NCBI GenBank assembly: GCA_019677205.1
Contig: JAAMXY010000987.1
Location: forward strand, 1 to 33,701
Origin: Pinguiococcus pyrenoidosus
Taxonomy: Eukaryota; Sar; Pinguiophyceae; Pinguiochrysidales; Pinguiochrysidaceae
Length of the DNA: 33,701 bases
Direction of reading: 5' to 3'
The notes under the pieces are model-generated. The model had not been told where the DNA came from. It ran no database searches and saw nothing but the letters and a program-made list of their open reading frames with translations. The translations under genes and the position numbers were made by a program. Each line of letters begins with the position of its first letter. Within the stretch, counting starts at the first letter, position 1. Below are positions 20,058-30,600 of this stretch, piece by piece.

Positions 20058-21720
20058 ATGATGGCCCTGCCGAGCTTCGGAGAGCCTCTGCCAGAAGCGC
20101 TGGTGCCGCGGGGCGCCGCCGTGGGCAAGGTGAGGCTCATGGTCGCGCACGGCGACGGGCGGCTGTTCCTGGCGGACGGCAACTTGCAGCAGCTGCGCAT
20201 TGCAGAGCTGAGCCCGGGCGGCGCCTTCCGCACGGTGGCGTCCACGGAGGCGGACCCGCACGCGGAGGCGAAGCTCTGCCCGACCTGCCGGATCCCCGAG
20301 ACCAACTTCAGCCTCCTGGCGATCGATCCCAAGAGAGGTGCGTGGCTGCTGCGGACACCGAGCTTGACTTGCGCGGGCAAGACTGACGACTGTGGACCGC
20401 GGCGTAGAGTGCTTCGTCTCCGTGGACGAGCGGGCGGCGATGCTCCGGCGCGTCGAGTTCGAGGGCAACGGCGCCACCATGTCGTACCGCAGACTGGCGG
20501 GCCACGCGGAGGACATCAACGTCATGGCCACCTGCGCGCACACGGACGGCCGCTTCTTCCTGTACTACTACGTGGGCGGCGGCCCCGGCTGCAGCGAGTA
20601 CATCGGCTTGGTGATGCCGGACGGCCGAGCGCGCTCGCTGCGCCTGCCGGACGCGGATGATAGGGAGGAGATTGTGGTTCGGACGATCCACTGCGACGAC
20701 GACGACAACGTGGTCATCGTCGGCATGCACACGAAGAAGAAGCTGCTGGTCGTGAAGCGCCTCTCCGTGCGACGAGACCGGCCCAAGTGGCAGCAGATGG
20801 AGTACTGTACCGCTGATGTCGACGGCGACGCCGCTCGCGTGCTGATCGACTGGGCAGTGGACGGCGACGGCAACATCCTCGCCCTGATGGGCATGTCGCC
20901 GGCGTCAACGAGGCAATTCATCTCCGTGTACCTTCTCTCCCCGAGGGGCGACATCCAGACGCTTTTCCATGAGCGGGCCGTCAACGCCCTTGGCTACACG
21001 GTGCTTCCCACCGCCATCACCATCGACGCTTTTGGGGACGTGATTTTGGCCGATGTCGTCATGAATGACGTGCAGAACGGCGGGCGGGTTCGGCGGATCG
21101 AGGCGCGACTGAAGCCGCTCTCGCGGCTGCGGAAGGTGACCTTGAACGACTGCTTGGAGGACATGCTCCGTGATGGGCACCACAGCGACGTGGTCTTCGC
21201 GGTCAGCGGCGAAGAGATTGCGGCGCACCAGGTGGTGCTCCGGAGTCGCAGCGAATACTTCGCGGCGATGTTTCGCACCGAGTTTGTCGAGAAGGCGACG
21301 GGACGCGTCGAGATCGACGACTTCAGCGCCGAGGTCTTCCGGACGCTCCTGCACTACTTGTACACCGATCGGTTCGACGTGAAGAACGACACCCTGCTTC
21401 CCGAGCTGTACGTCATGGCGCTGCGGTATCATCTTCCAGAGCTGCAGCAGCTTTGCATCCGCCGGTGGATCCGTTGCTTCGACGACGACTCGGCGTTGGA
21501 GCTGCTGGTCTTTGCGGAGCGCTACGAGGTCGCGATCCTCAAGGACACCATCAAGAAGCGGATCCTCAGCTGCCCAGAGGCCTTCCTAGAGCAGCGGAAA
21601 GAAGCCCTTGAAGCCTTCCGAAAGCAGAACATGGACCTGTGCCAGGAGCTGCTCATGGACTGCCTGGGCGCTTTGCGGGACGCGAGAATGCAGAGAAACG
21701 ACGACATGAATCAATTTTGA
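20058..21720 (+). CDS. BTB/POZ protein with N-terminal propeller-like repeats (paralogue B)
   Basis: The exons are 20058-20337 and 20408-21720, 530 residues. The 70-nt intron (gtgcgt...gcgtag) has a ctgacgac branch-like motif, and its removal joins DPKR to ECFVSVDE in frame. The architecture matches paralogue A: repeated DGRLFLAD, HTDGRFFLYYY, DGDGNILALMG and DAFGDVILAD strands, then BTB from about residue 347 (HHSDVVFAVSGEEIAAHQVV, YFAAMFRTEF, VFRTLLHYLYTD), then a BACK-like helical C-terminus (SALELLVFAERYEV). The BTB is closer to canonical than in A. The same-length N-terminal half and same domain order indicate local duplication with inversion. A Cullin-3 adaptor role is inferred, and the propeller would be the substrate-binding part. 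Confidence 0.92.
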
Positions 21721-22136
21721 GAGTTGGGGCGGAGCTTGATGACACGAAGGTCCATGAGATAGAGACATTTGCTTGATCACTTGATTATCCCGAACGCCAC
21801 AAGCACCCCAAGCGTTGACAGCTGCATCGATGGCGAGCGCAACCCAAACCCCGCCGCAGATCGTTCCTTGTCAATGGGTTCTGCACCTCCGCCTCCGCCT
21901 CCGCCTTCCAGCCATCATCATCCCTGTAGGGAAGGTACCACACAGACGCTGTCTCCACACGGCACGTCCTGCTAAGAACGACACACAGAGAGAGGGGTAG
22001 TTGACCCGCCTTCCGCCAACCCGCCAACCCGCCAACGACCCAAGAAAAAAGACCAGAAGACCCGAAGGCCGACGCCCTGTATCGATAACGGGCGCATCAG
22101 GAGCGGCAGCAAAAGGCGGCAGCAGAGAGGCCAAAA
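21721..22136. other. Intergenic region upstream of the BRCT gene
   Basis: This 416-bp gap separates two plus-strand genes. It contains a (cctccg)n-like tract at 21887-21908 and three copies of ccgccaac at 22013-22036. No gene is seen. Confidence 0.6.
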
Positions 22137-24949
22137 ATGGCGTTCCTCGGCGCCGTGGCATCACCAGAGCGGCCCTCGTCACTGAGGACCCGGCTACCTA
22201 GTCTGCAACCTCGCCCCTCTGCCAAGGCCTTCGACAACTTGGTTTCCACCGCCGTGGAAGAGCCCCGGAGCCCCTCGAGGCCGCTTCGAGTTCGCTTGCC
22301 AACGCCGCGGCAGCTGCCACGCCGCATCCTGCGGCAATGCCGAGCTGCCGTCGACAGCCTTGGAGGCACCGTCGTCAGCGAGGGGGCTACCCATGCCGTG
22401 GCGCCGGCCAACGCCGTGGAGCAAGAACAAAAGGTCTTGGCACTATGGCTCCTGCGCTCAGCGCAGCTCGGGGCTCTGGAGCCGGAGGCGTTTTACTCGC
22501 CTTCGGCGCCTCTGGCTGGCCTGCGGATCTGCGTGGCGTCCAAGGTGCTCGAGGGCTACCAGGAGGGCCTGTTGCGGCCAGTGGTGGAGGCGCTGGGAGC
22601 GCAGTGGAGCGGCACGATGCATGCCTACGTGACGCATTTGGTGGTGCCTGCAAGGGGCGACGCTGGGCCGGAGCTTGCTTTTGCGACCTATTTGCATGCG
22701 AAGGAGCTGGCGCTGCCCTTGGCCAACCTGGTGATCCGCGAGCTCACCTACGGAAGAGCCAGGCGCGAAGTGGGCAAAGAAAGGGTCAACGAAGACGCGG
22801 TCGACGACGCCAAGCAGGACATGCATCCGGAGCATCGCACCGTGCTGACCGTCCGCTCGGGGCCACAGATCGTCACTCTGCCGTGGCTGCTGGATTGCAT
22901 TGTGCACAAGATTCGGATGGCGGAGCATGAGTATCGGGCGCCGCAGATCCGACTGGACATGGCGCGAGGTCCTGGAGCTTTTCCCACGAACGCACCGTCC
23001 AATTCGATAGTCCTGCGGGCGTCGGATGCGAGAGTTGCTATCCAGGCAGATCGACATCGTCGCTTTGATGCTTGTTTTCGACACCGCGTCGACAGGCCCG
23101 ACGCTTTGCGAGGCTTTTGTGTCCAGATCGATCCCGAGTTCGACGAGTACGAGAGAGAGCGCATCAGGGCGCTCGTGACAGATAGAGGAGGCGTATGCCA
23201 GGACGAAAGCGATATGCGCGATGGAGCGCTCCCGCATACCATTGCAATATGTAGGAGGCGAAGACGTCGACGCGACTCGAGAGAAGCATGGCGCTCCGCG
23301 CGTAGCGTCGCGACGGTGCAGAATGCGCACTTGTCCTGGTTGCAGGATGTGGCAAACACGGGGCTCGTGCCCGACGCCACATCGGATGGTGCCGATATAG
23401 AAGCGGCCGAGATCTATACGCCAAGGTGGTTCTGGAGAGTCCTGACTCCAGAAAGGCTGGAGATTTTGAAAGGACTGCGGATATCCCTCACAGGGTTCAG
23501 AGGTATGCATCGCGGGAACTTGCAATGCATCTTGAGAAGCTTGAGAAGCATCCAAGATTATCCGAGTACTAAATATGGGTTTCCTCCTGTAAGATGCTCG
23601 ATGGAAAGCGCGGATGGTCATGGCGATCGAATGGGCTGGCGCCGTACATGTGGGTCCGCTGAGTGGCGACCTCGTGACGCATCTCGTGTGCAACATCGGC
23701 CGGGCCGCCTTTGCTAAAACAGATGGCGACGCGAAGCTCCCGGAGCAAAAGTGGTCGGACAACAAGAAAGTGAACCTCGCAAGGCGCAAAGAATTGATCA
23801 TCGTAAATCAGAAATGGCTCTTCGACTGCATTAGAAGGGGAAGGCGTGTGAAAGTAGGTTCATACCTCATGTTCAAAGCTGACAAGCTGGGTCCCGCGCG
23901 ACCCGGAAAGCGCCGCCGCGCCTCGAGCCCTTCGGCGGCGGCACCGCGGGGAGCCCGCCAGGAATCCTTCGCAAACGCGCAAGAAGGCGCACGAAAGACC
24001 GCCAAGAAGGACGCCTTTGTCTTCCTGCTGAGTGGCTTCGAGAGAGGTGGAATTGAGTACAGAAGCGCAGAGGATGCCATCCGAAAACTCGGCGGACAAG
24101 TCCGAGGTATCGCAAAGACTCTCTCCGCTGCTCTGCGTTGTACACGTGATGACGCTAGCCTTTCTAGAGGACGTCTTGGAGCATGCCATCGGAGGAAGGC
24201 CGGCCTTCACCCACGTAATAATGAAGCAGATCGCGAGAACATCCGACCTGCTGCTAGGAGTCAGGTACTTGAACGCTGCGCTTGTGAGAGGAACATCTTG
24301 CAAAGAAGTAAACACACTTGACACAACTGCCCTCACAGCGCCGGCCGGTGGGTATTGCGTGCGGAGTACATCACCGACAGCGCAGCAGCAGGCAGATGGC
24401 TGGATGAGGAGCCCTTCGAGCTCGGGGCTGCGAGCAGTCCACGAAGCGTGAATCCCGGCATCCTCGCGACTCCACAAAGCCTAGTCGATCAAAGCGGTGA
24501 TTCGGAGGCATTCGCAAGCGGCTTTGGCGCACAAGAAAGATCCTTCTGGCCAGGCTGCGCCAGAGCGTGGAGATTAAGCGGCACAAGACCTTTTGAGCTG
24601 CAAGAGTTTGCTTTGCTCGTCGAGTCTGAGGCGCGCGGCGGGTCCCAGGCGGGTCGACTCTCCCCACAGCTGCTTCGCGCGCTGATCCTTTTGGGCGGAG
24701 GCGCTCTTCTTCCAGATGGTAAGCTTGACGTTATGGACGCTGTGGCCTAGATGACACCAGCAGCCGACCCAGTACTTCACAGGACAAACAAGCGACAGCA
24801 GCATCTCCCTTGTTGACGCAAGGCAGGTCGATCGCGAGGGAGGAAAACGGCAAGATGTGGAGTCGGGACCTTTTGTTTCTCACATGTACATCATCGACGT
24901 CTTGACGATGAAGAAGCGGCCTCTGCTGTCGCAGTACTTCGTCCGATGA
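22137..24949 (+). CDS. Six-BRCT protein of the Rtt107/Brc1/PTIP type
   Basis: The exons are 22137-23502, 23594-24106, 24159-24264, 24339-24718 and 24783-24949, 843 residues. Introns are 91, 52, 74 and 64 nt, all in phase; the first has a perfect TACTAAA branch motif. BRCT-like units lie at about 45-110, 120-275 (THLVV, LPWLLDCI), 325-435 (RGFCVQIDPEF, Trp of LSWLQDV, IYTPRWF), 450-560 (LRISLTGFRDARW, THLVCN, QKWLFDCI), 590-700 (FVFLLSGFER, THVIM, AEYITDSAAAGRWLDEEPFEL) and 705-843 (WRLSG, LILLGGGAL, VSHMYIIDVL, RPLLSQYFVR). Proteins with several N-terminal and a C-terminal pair of BRCTs act as phosphoprotein-binding scaffolds in DNA damage repair. In unit 5 the SG phosphate-binding pair is present, but the usual Lys after RT is replaced (RTSD). 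The start has a good context (caaaaATGg). Exact orthology is unproven. Confidence 0.85.
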
Positions 24950-24989
24950 CGAGCGCGGATGAGGAAAGGGAAAGGAAGTTCAGTTGAGA
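24950..24989. other. 40-bp convergent spacer
   Basis: Only 40 bp separate the BRCT gene stop (24949) from the stop of the convergent HIRIP3-like gene (24990). The 3' UTRs must overlap the opposite gene. Confidence 0.75.
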
Positions 24990-25861
24990 CTAGTAATCCT
25001 CGTCAGACTCGACGTCCCCAACAAACCCAAGAGCGCTGGCCCCGCCTCCTGCCGCCGTCGGCTTCTCCGCTTCATCATCGTTATCATCATCTCCGTCGCT
25101 CTCCCCACCACTATCTCTCCCATCACCGTTCCGACTTGTTCCGCCGTTGTCTTCATCGCCATCGTCATCGCCATCGCCATCGCCATCGCCATCACCATCG
25201 CCATCGCCGTCGTCGTCAGCAGCAGTGTCCGCTTCGTTGTCGACGTTTTCCTGGTCATCCAACGACGCTTTGCGCTTTCGTCGTCGCGTTCGGTCGCCAG
25301 TGATGATGGTCGACGTATCCAGACCGTCCAGCGCATCAGACAGCTCCTTCTCTTTCTTCGCCCGTGCGATGTCCGCCTTGCTCGGGACGCCGCCGCGGCC
25401 GTCGATCTTCGCGCCCGCCCGCTTCAGCCTGCGCAGCAGCTCTCTGTCTTTCTCGTCGCCAGACAGCTCTCCCAGGTCCTTCCAGAAGCTCGGGCCCAGT
25501 CTCATAGCTCTGGCCATCGCCTTGATCTTGATGAGCGTCTTGGACTCGGATCCGCTCTCAGCTTGCGTCCGCTTGGCCACTTTGGGCTTCTTGGGCGCTG
25601 GAGCGCGCTGGATGGTTTCGTAGCAGTCCACCAGAAGCTCGCGAAACTCCGTCTTGTGCCGCGAGAGGTCTTGCTGCAGGCGCTTCTCCACCGCAGAGCG
25701 CACCGTGCGGGCGGTGGGGTTCTCATCTGGCGTGAAGTGGACAACTTCAGCGGGAAAATCAAAAGATCCAAAGGAAGAGGGCTTTCTGCCCCACCTTTCA
25801 GCTCCGCCAGCACTTCTTTCGTTGCCCTGCGCACTTGCGCAGGGTTCCACGACGTCGTCAT
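24990..25861 (-). CDS. HIRIP3-like histone chaperone
   Basis: Exon 1 is 25861-25795. Exon 2 runs to 24990 and starts at 25744 (50-nt intron, 273 residues) or 25726 (68-nt intron, 267 residues); both keep phase. The N-terminus (WNPAQVRRATKEVLAEL, then TARTVRSAVEKRLQQDLS and KTEFRELL) resembles the DEK-C-like start of HIRIP3. The middle (RAMRLGPSFWKDL, LRRLKRAGAKIDGRGG-type, KEKELSDALDGLDTSTII) follows the HIRIP3 core. The C-terminal third is acidic with a Gly-Asp run, then a CHZ-like ending (GFVGDVESDEDY). HIRIP3/Chz proteins chaperone H2A-H2B dimers in the nucleus. A basic stretch RTRRRKRK could be a nuclear localisation signal. It is convergent with the BRCT gene. Confidence 0.72.
25154..25213 (-). 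repeat. (CATCGC)n coding microsatellite giving Gly-Asp repeat
   Basis: Near-perfect hexanucleotide repeats, catcgc with catcac and cgtcgt variants, encode the DGDGDGDGDG run in the acidic tail of the HIRIP3-like protein. Copy number is likely polymorphic. Confidence 0.95.
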
Positions 25862-26171
25862 GGTCTCTCCGAATCCTGACACGCAGAGACGGGCGCTGTG
25901 CTCCCTCCTTTTTTTTCGTTTGGAGTTTTTGCGCGGGAAAAGGGGACGCGACACCGTGTCGCGCAGAAGACTGGTTATCACACGCCCGCTGGTATGGAAT
26001 CAGGGGCTAGAAACGACTAGAAATCGGCCCTGAACTTGGGATAAAACGGCGTAGAACAGCTGCGACAAGAGCCTCGAGGGAACCGCGTCGAATTTGGAGT
26101 CGGGAAACCCACTTCAGACTCTGGACGCCGACGAAACGCCTCAAAAGCGGAAAAGGAAGCAAGCGAGGAGT
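25862..26171. other. Divergent intergenic region
   Basis: This 310-bp region lies between the HIRIP3-like start and the tentative start of the small membrane protein gene. It should hold the HIRIP3-like promoter. No recognisable gene is present. Confidence 0.45.
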
Positions 26172-26923
26172 ATGTGGACTTGTGGTAGAGGGCTTCTTCT
26201 GCTTGTGGTGGGATTCTTCTTCATCGATGAGGTGTTTGGGAGAAAGGGCCGCCGGCACCGCTCTGAAAGGTCTGTGCGCCTTCGACGCCGGAGCTAGCTA
26301 AAAGCTTTGAAAGTCCTCAGCGCCCTCCTGCGCAGGGTCCAGTCCTTCGACGACTCCTTGGCCAAAGTCCAGTGGATTCTGTCGCTGTGCGCTCTTGCGG
26401 TGGTGGCGCCGGTGCTTGTCAGTTTTGCGCACAGGTACTCGCATCGGAGTTTCTGGATGCATGGTGCAAGCTTCGGAGCTGCCCCTTCTAATGCCCCGCT
26501 CAGCTTGTACAAGGATCCGGCGACGCCGCAGCTTGCCACTGCTGCATTCGGAGCGGTGAAAAGAAGGATTGTGAGCTATCTAGGTGAAGAAAAGACACGG
26601 GCTTTCCCCGATGGATGCCAGCTGCTTGCTGAACACGGCGTCTCTGTACACCAGGCAAGACAGACGAAGAGGCTGAGCCGGAGCCTCGCAAGACGAAGTA
26701 AGCCGCAACGTCGCTTCGCAGACCAACAGCCTCACGCCGCCCATTCGGCGAGCCTCGCTCCCCGCAAAGCTTAACGTTCCGGCAGCCAAGTGTCGCGCTC
26801 ATCTGGAGCAAGAAGTGGAAACCCGCGGAGCGAGGCTTGCGGGCCGACGTGGGACTCGTCTGGTCGCATCTCGATGTCGATGGAAGTGGACTCGCCTCGG
26901 CTTGGCGTCGCATTGGTTCATGA
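26172..26923 (+). CDS. Small unrecognised membrane protein (tentative model)
   Basis: Tentative exons are 26172-26231, 26298-26645 and 26786-26923, about 181 residues; phase is preserved at each join. The first exon gives a hydrophobic start (GRGLLLLVVGFFF). Exon 2 carries a strong hydrophobic segment (VQWILSLCALAVVAPVLVSF) and exon 3 a compact ending (ALIWSKKWKPAERGL, LVWSHLDVDGSGLASAW). The phrase DVDGSG recalls an EF-hand loop, but the rest of the motif is missing. A further 69-nt, stop-free GT-AG intron at 26435-26503 may exist. The only ATG in exon 2 lies inside that candidate intron, so an upstream first exon is needed and remains the weakest part. No family is recognised. Exon 3 composition, frame length and acceptor with a cttaacg branch-like motif support coding. 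Confidence 0.38.
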
Positions 26924-27123
26924 TTTGAGAACAGGATCAATGGACCAACGGCAGGCATTTCAGGCTTCCAATCAACCAATGGTAGACGCTCGACTGCTTG
27001 CATTTGCCATTCAACATCCAAGTAAGATGTCTTCGTCGGCGGTTACGAAGACATTCTGCCCGAAAACGACCGCAGTCGTAGAGGCGAAGTCGGACGCCGG
27101 CCTCGGAGATCGACCTCGCGGCA

Positions 27124-27517
27124 ATGAGTGCCGTCGAAGCTGCGACCGCGCTCGAGAATGCGGCCCTCTCCAAGGCCCTGCAGCGGCCACTGGTCAAGCA
27201 GTCCGACATGGGACCGGAGATGACCCAAGAGACGCTGGAGGTCGTGGAGACCGCCATGCCCAAGGTGGCGGCGGGCACCTTCGACGCTGCGTGCGCTCAG
27301 ATCAAGCAGGTAGGCAGAAATGCCACCACCATCACCAGCAGTAAGAGAAGCTGCTAAATCCTCCGAAAAAACAAACCTCTAGACCGTGGAGCGCAAGTAC
27401 GGAGGCACGTGGCACGTTTGCATCGGGGAGGGCTTCGGATTCGACGTGACCTACCAGCAGAGCCACGCGTGCTTCGTGTTCGTCGGATCCCTGGGCATTC
27501 TGGTGTACAAGACATAA
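27124..27517 (+). CDS. DNAL4: Axonemal dynein light chain 4
   Basis: The exons are 27124-27309 and 27383-27517 with a 73-nt intron (gtaggc...cctctag), giving 106 residues, the normal DNAL4 length. Diagnostic stretches are PLVKQSDMGPEM near residue 22, and in exon 2 GGTWHVCIGEGFGFDVTY. The family sequence has PLVRHSDMPEEM and SSWHVVIGEGFGFEITH at the same places, so orthology is strong. DNAL4 is an LC8-like subunit of axonemal dynein, which powers cilia and flagella. The protein therefore implies a flagellated stage. The ATG context is gcaATGag and no upstream in-frame ATG is nearby. It lies 179 bp from the convergent ABC transporter stop. Confidence 0.95.
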
Positions 27518-27696
27518 GGCGGAACGTGAGAGACGATCAGCAACAAGAATCAAACCCGATAAAGAAAGAAGCACTTGGGATGCTTGCAAGCAAGTTCGAC
27601 TGCGAACCCCTAGCATGTGCAGCTGCTGCTATTCAAAATCTTTCGTGGCGAGGCTGCAGTCTTGCGTTGCCGCATCTTTGGCATTCCTTCTCCACT

Positions 27697-30600
27697 CTAC
27701 GCGGCTTTGGCGGCATTCAGGAGCGCCCGGAGCTTCCCACTCGGGTCGCTCAGCAGGCGATCTGGAGGGCCGTACTCGGCCACCTCACCCCTGTCCAGCA
27801 CCAAAACCTTGTCCGATCCCAGGACCGTTGCCAGCCGATGAGCGATGGCCAGGACCGTGACCTTCGAGCCCGACGTGTCTTGACCCTCGGCCTCCGACGG
27901 GGCGCCGCCAGCGCCGTGGCGATGCTGCTTGTCGTGCGCGTTCGGATTCGCAACGTTCTCAATCGCCTTGGAGATCAGCTGCTCCGTCTCGACGTCCACC
28001 GCGCTGGTGGCCTCGTCCATGAGCAGGATCTTCCGTCGACGGCAGATGGGCTGCTCGGGAGGCCCCTTCGGCCTCGTGGCGGTGGCCGTTCTCGCTATGC
28101 TACTGTCGCTCTCTTGCCCGAACTCACTCAGATCCCCGCGGTGCGAGTGCGACGGGAGAGCTTCCGCGGACACCTGCTCGACCAGTCGGGGCATATTCAC
28201 AGCCGGGCGCGCCTTCTGCTTGTCCTCCACTTCGCCCGATGAGGCCACGAGGGCTGGGCGCCTCACCGGCAACACCTGATAGAAGGCCCGCGCAAGGCAC
28301 AGCAGCTGGACCTGACCAGCGGACAGCGGCGACCCGCCGACGCTCAGGATCGACCTCTCTCGCTCGGGAAGGGCGCGGACCGCCTTGGCCAGCTGTGCCG
28401 CTTCTAGCGCAGCCCAGATCTGCTGCGTCGTCATCTGATCATCGTTCTCGTCGATGCAGTGACGCTTGTGCTTCCGCAACCGATTTGGCACGGCCAGGGT
28501 GGGTCTGACGTTGTCGATGACGTTCCGGCCCTCGAAGACGTACGGGTCCTGCGGAATGATGGCCAGGGCATTCCTCAGCGTCTCGAGGCTCACGTCGGCG
28601 ATGTTCACTTGGTCGATGAGGATCTCTCCGCTCTCGATGGGGTACAAGCGGAAGAGCGCCGCGAGGATGGTGCTCTTGCCGGACCCGGTCCTACCCACGA
28701 TGCCGATGCGCTCCCCGGGCCGAATCTCGAAGCTCACGTTCTTCAAAACCAATGGCTGGTCCGGCGCGTATCGGAACGACACGTTGCGGAATTCAATGCT
28801 GCCCGTCCATGGCCACCCGGACACGAGAAGGTCGTTCTCACTGATCTTCGTCTTGTAGGCCGGCGCGCCAGAAGCGTCCGTCGCGTTCGTCACGATGTGT
28901 CCGTTCCGAGCGCTGTTCAGCTCGGACAGCTCCGTGGGCGCTCGATTGCTGGTCACGACCACGCGCTCGACGGCCGACATCTGCGATTCCGTCTCTGCCA
29001 GGGTCCGCACGGTCCAGCTCAGCAGGCCGGTGATGCCCATCGCAGTCGATATGGAAAGCCCCGACAGACCTGCGCGCCGCGCCGTGTCCACCGCCGTCGC
29101 TGCGCCCACCGCGAACATCGCATCCGCCGAGAAGATGGCGAGCAGCGCGGCCGCGGCGACCACCAGATTCCCCAAGATCTCCAGCCGGACCGACAACCAC
29201 CTGTCGGCGGCTTTGGCCATGATCTGCGCCGACGAGGCCTTGTTAAGGAACTTGTAGTTCTTGGCAAGGACACTGCTCGCGCCGCCATACACGCGCAGCA
29301 CGCGGACTCCCGCCAGCGCCTCGGAGACCTGCGTAAGAAGCGGCGCACGAGCTGCAGGCTCGAGGCGCTTGAGCTCGCGAGCCACCGATCTAAAGATGTT
29401 CATGGTGCGCAGGTAAATGACGGCCATGAAAGGCGCGAAGGCCGCAAAGCTGGGCGTCACCGAGGAAATCGCTCCCAGGGACGCCCCAATCTGCAGGACA
29501 CAGGTCACGAGCATTCCGAGCTGGCCCGGGAGCGTCTGGCCAATCTGATCCAGATCCCTCGAAAAATTGGTCAGCAGCGAGCCACGGCGCTGCCGGAAGT
29601 GCCAGCCCATGCTGGCGTCCATCACGCGCTTGAGCAGCGTGGTGTGGATTGCGACCGAGGCCTTCAGACCGGCCGTCATCGTGATGACGGAACGGTAGAA
29701 AGTCATGGTTGCGAGAAGCAGCGCGCAGCCGACCACGCGCATGCGGTGGTCGCCCAGCTGCATGTGTGCGTCGGGGTACCCAGCGGCGCTGTCGCCAGAC
29801 CACGCAGAAATGGCGTAGTTCAGCAAGACGGTGCAGCTGTTGGCGATCAGGTAGGCAACCCCGATGATCAACAGCGACGGGACGCTGCCAAGGGCCTTCA
29901 GATACGTCTTGTAGATCAGCCACTTCACGCGGCCCCGTTCCACATCCTCGACCTCCGACACCTCCTTCGAAGCAGCCGTTTTCTCATCGCTCGGTGCCTC
30001 CGCCGGACTGGCCGTGTCGGTGGCATTCATGGGAGCATGCTGCAGCTTGTCATCCGAGGCGCTCTCCGTCGATTCGGACACCTCCGGAAGACTGGACGAG
30101 TAGGTCATGCTCCCTTGCCCGAACTCGGTCAGAATCTGGATGCGCCCGTCCAGGGTGGTCGTGTCCACCCCTGGTCTCGCGAGGTCCTTCCACTCGCCGG
30201 CAAACGTGCTCTCGCAGACGGGGGACGTCCCATCACCGGAGGTCCGCGACATCACAACAAGCTGGTCGCACTGCGCTGCGAGTTGGGGATTGTTCAGGCT
30301 GACAAAGACGGTTCGCCCCTGACGCCGAGCAGCGTCGAGGATGCCGCGGCGCCACACCTGAGCAGCCACGTCCGCATCCAGAGCGGCGAGCGGATCGTCA
30401 AGCAAGAGGATGGGAGAATTCGAGTACAGCGCACGTGCCATCGAGACCCGTGCCCGCTGCCCTCCAGAAAGCGACTTCCCACCGGACGCGACCCGTGTGG
30501 CGTCACCATCCGGAAACGACGCCAGATCCTGTACAAGCCCAGAGCCTTCGAGAGCGCGCACGTAGGCGTCCTCGTCGAAGGCCGCTGAAGCCTTTCGACC

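Noticed and set aside
22458-23801. 447-codon minus-strand open frame
   Set aside because: Antisense of the BRCT gene. The plus-strand exons give repeated BRCT motifs with phase-consistent splices.
24339-24750. Stop TAG at 24748 as the end of the BRCT protein
   Set aside because: A GTAAG donor at 24719 and an acceptor at 24782 join in phase to an exon completing the last BRCT (VSHMYIIDVL, RPLLSQYF), so the TAG lies in an intron.
28459-30588. 709-codon plus-strand open frame
   Set aside because: Antisense of the ABC transporter and biased toward Arg/His/Gly. The opposite strand has unmistakable TMD and NBD motifs.
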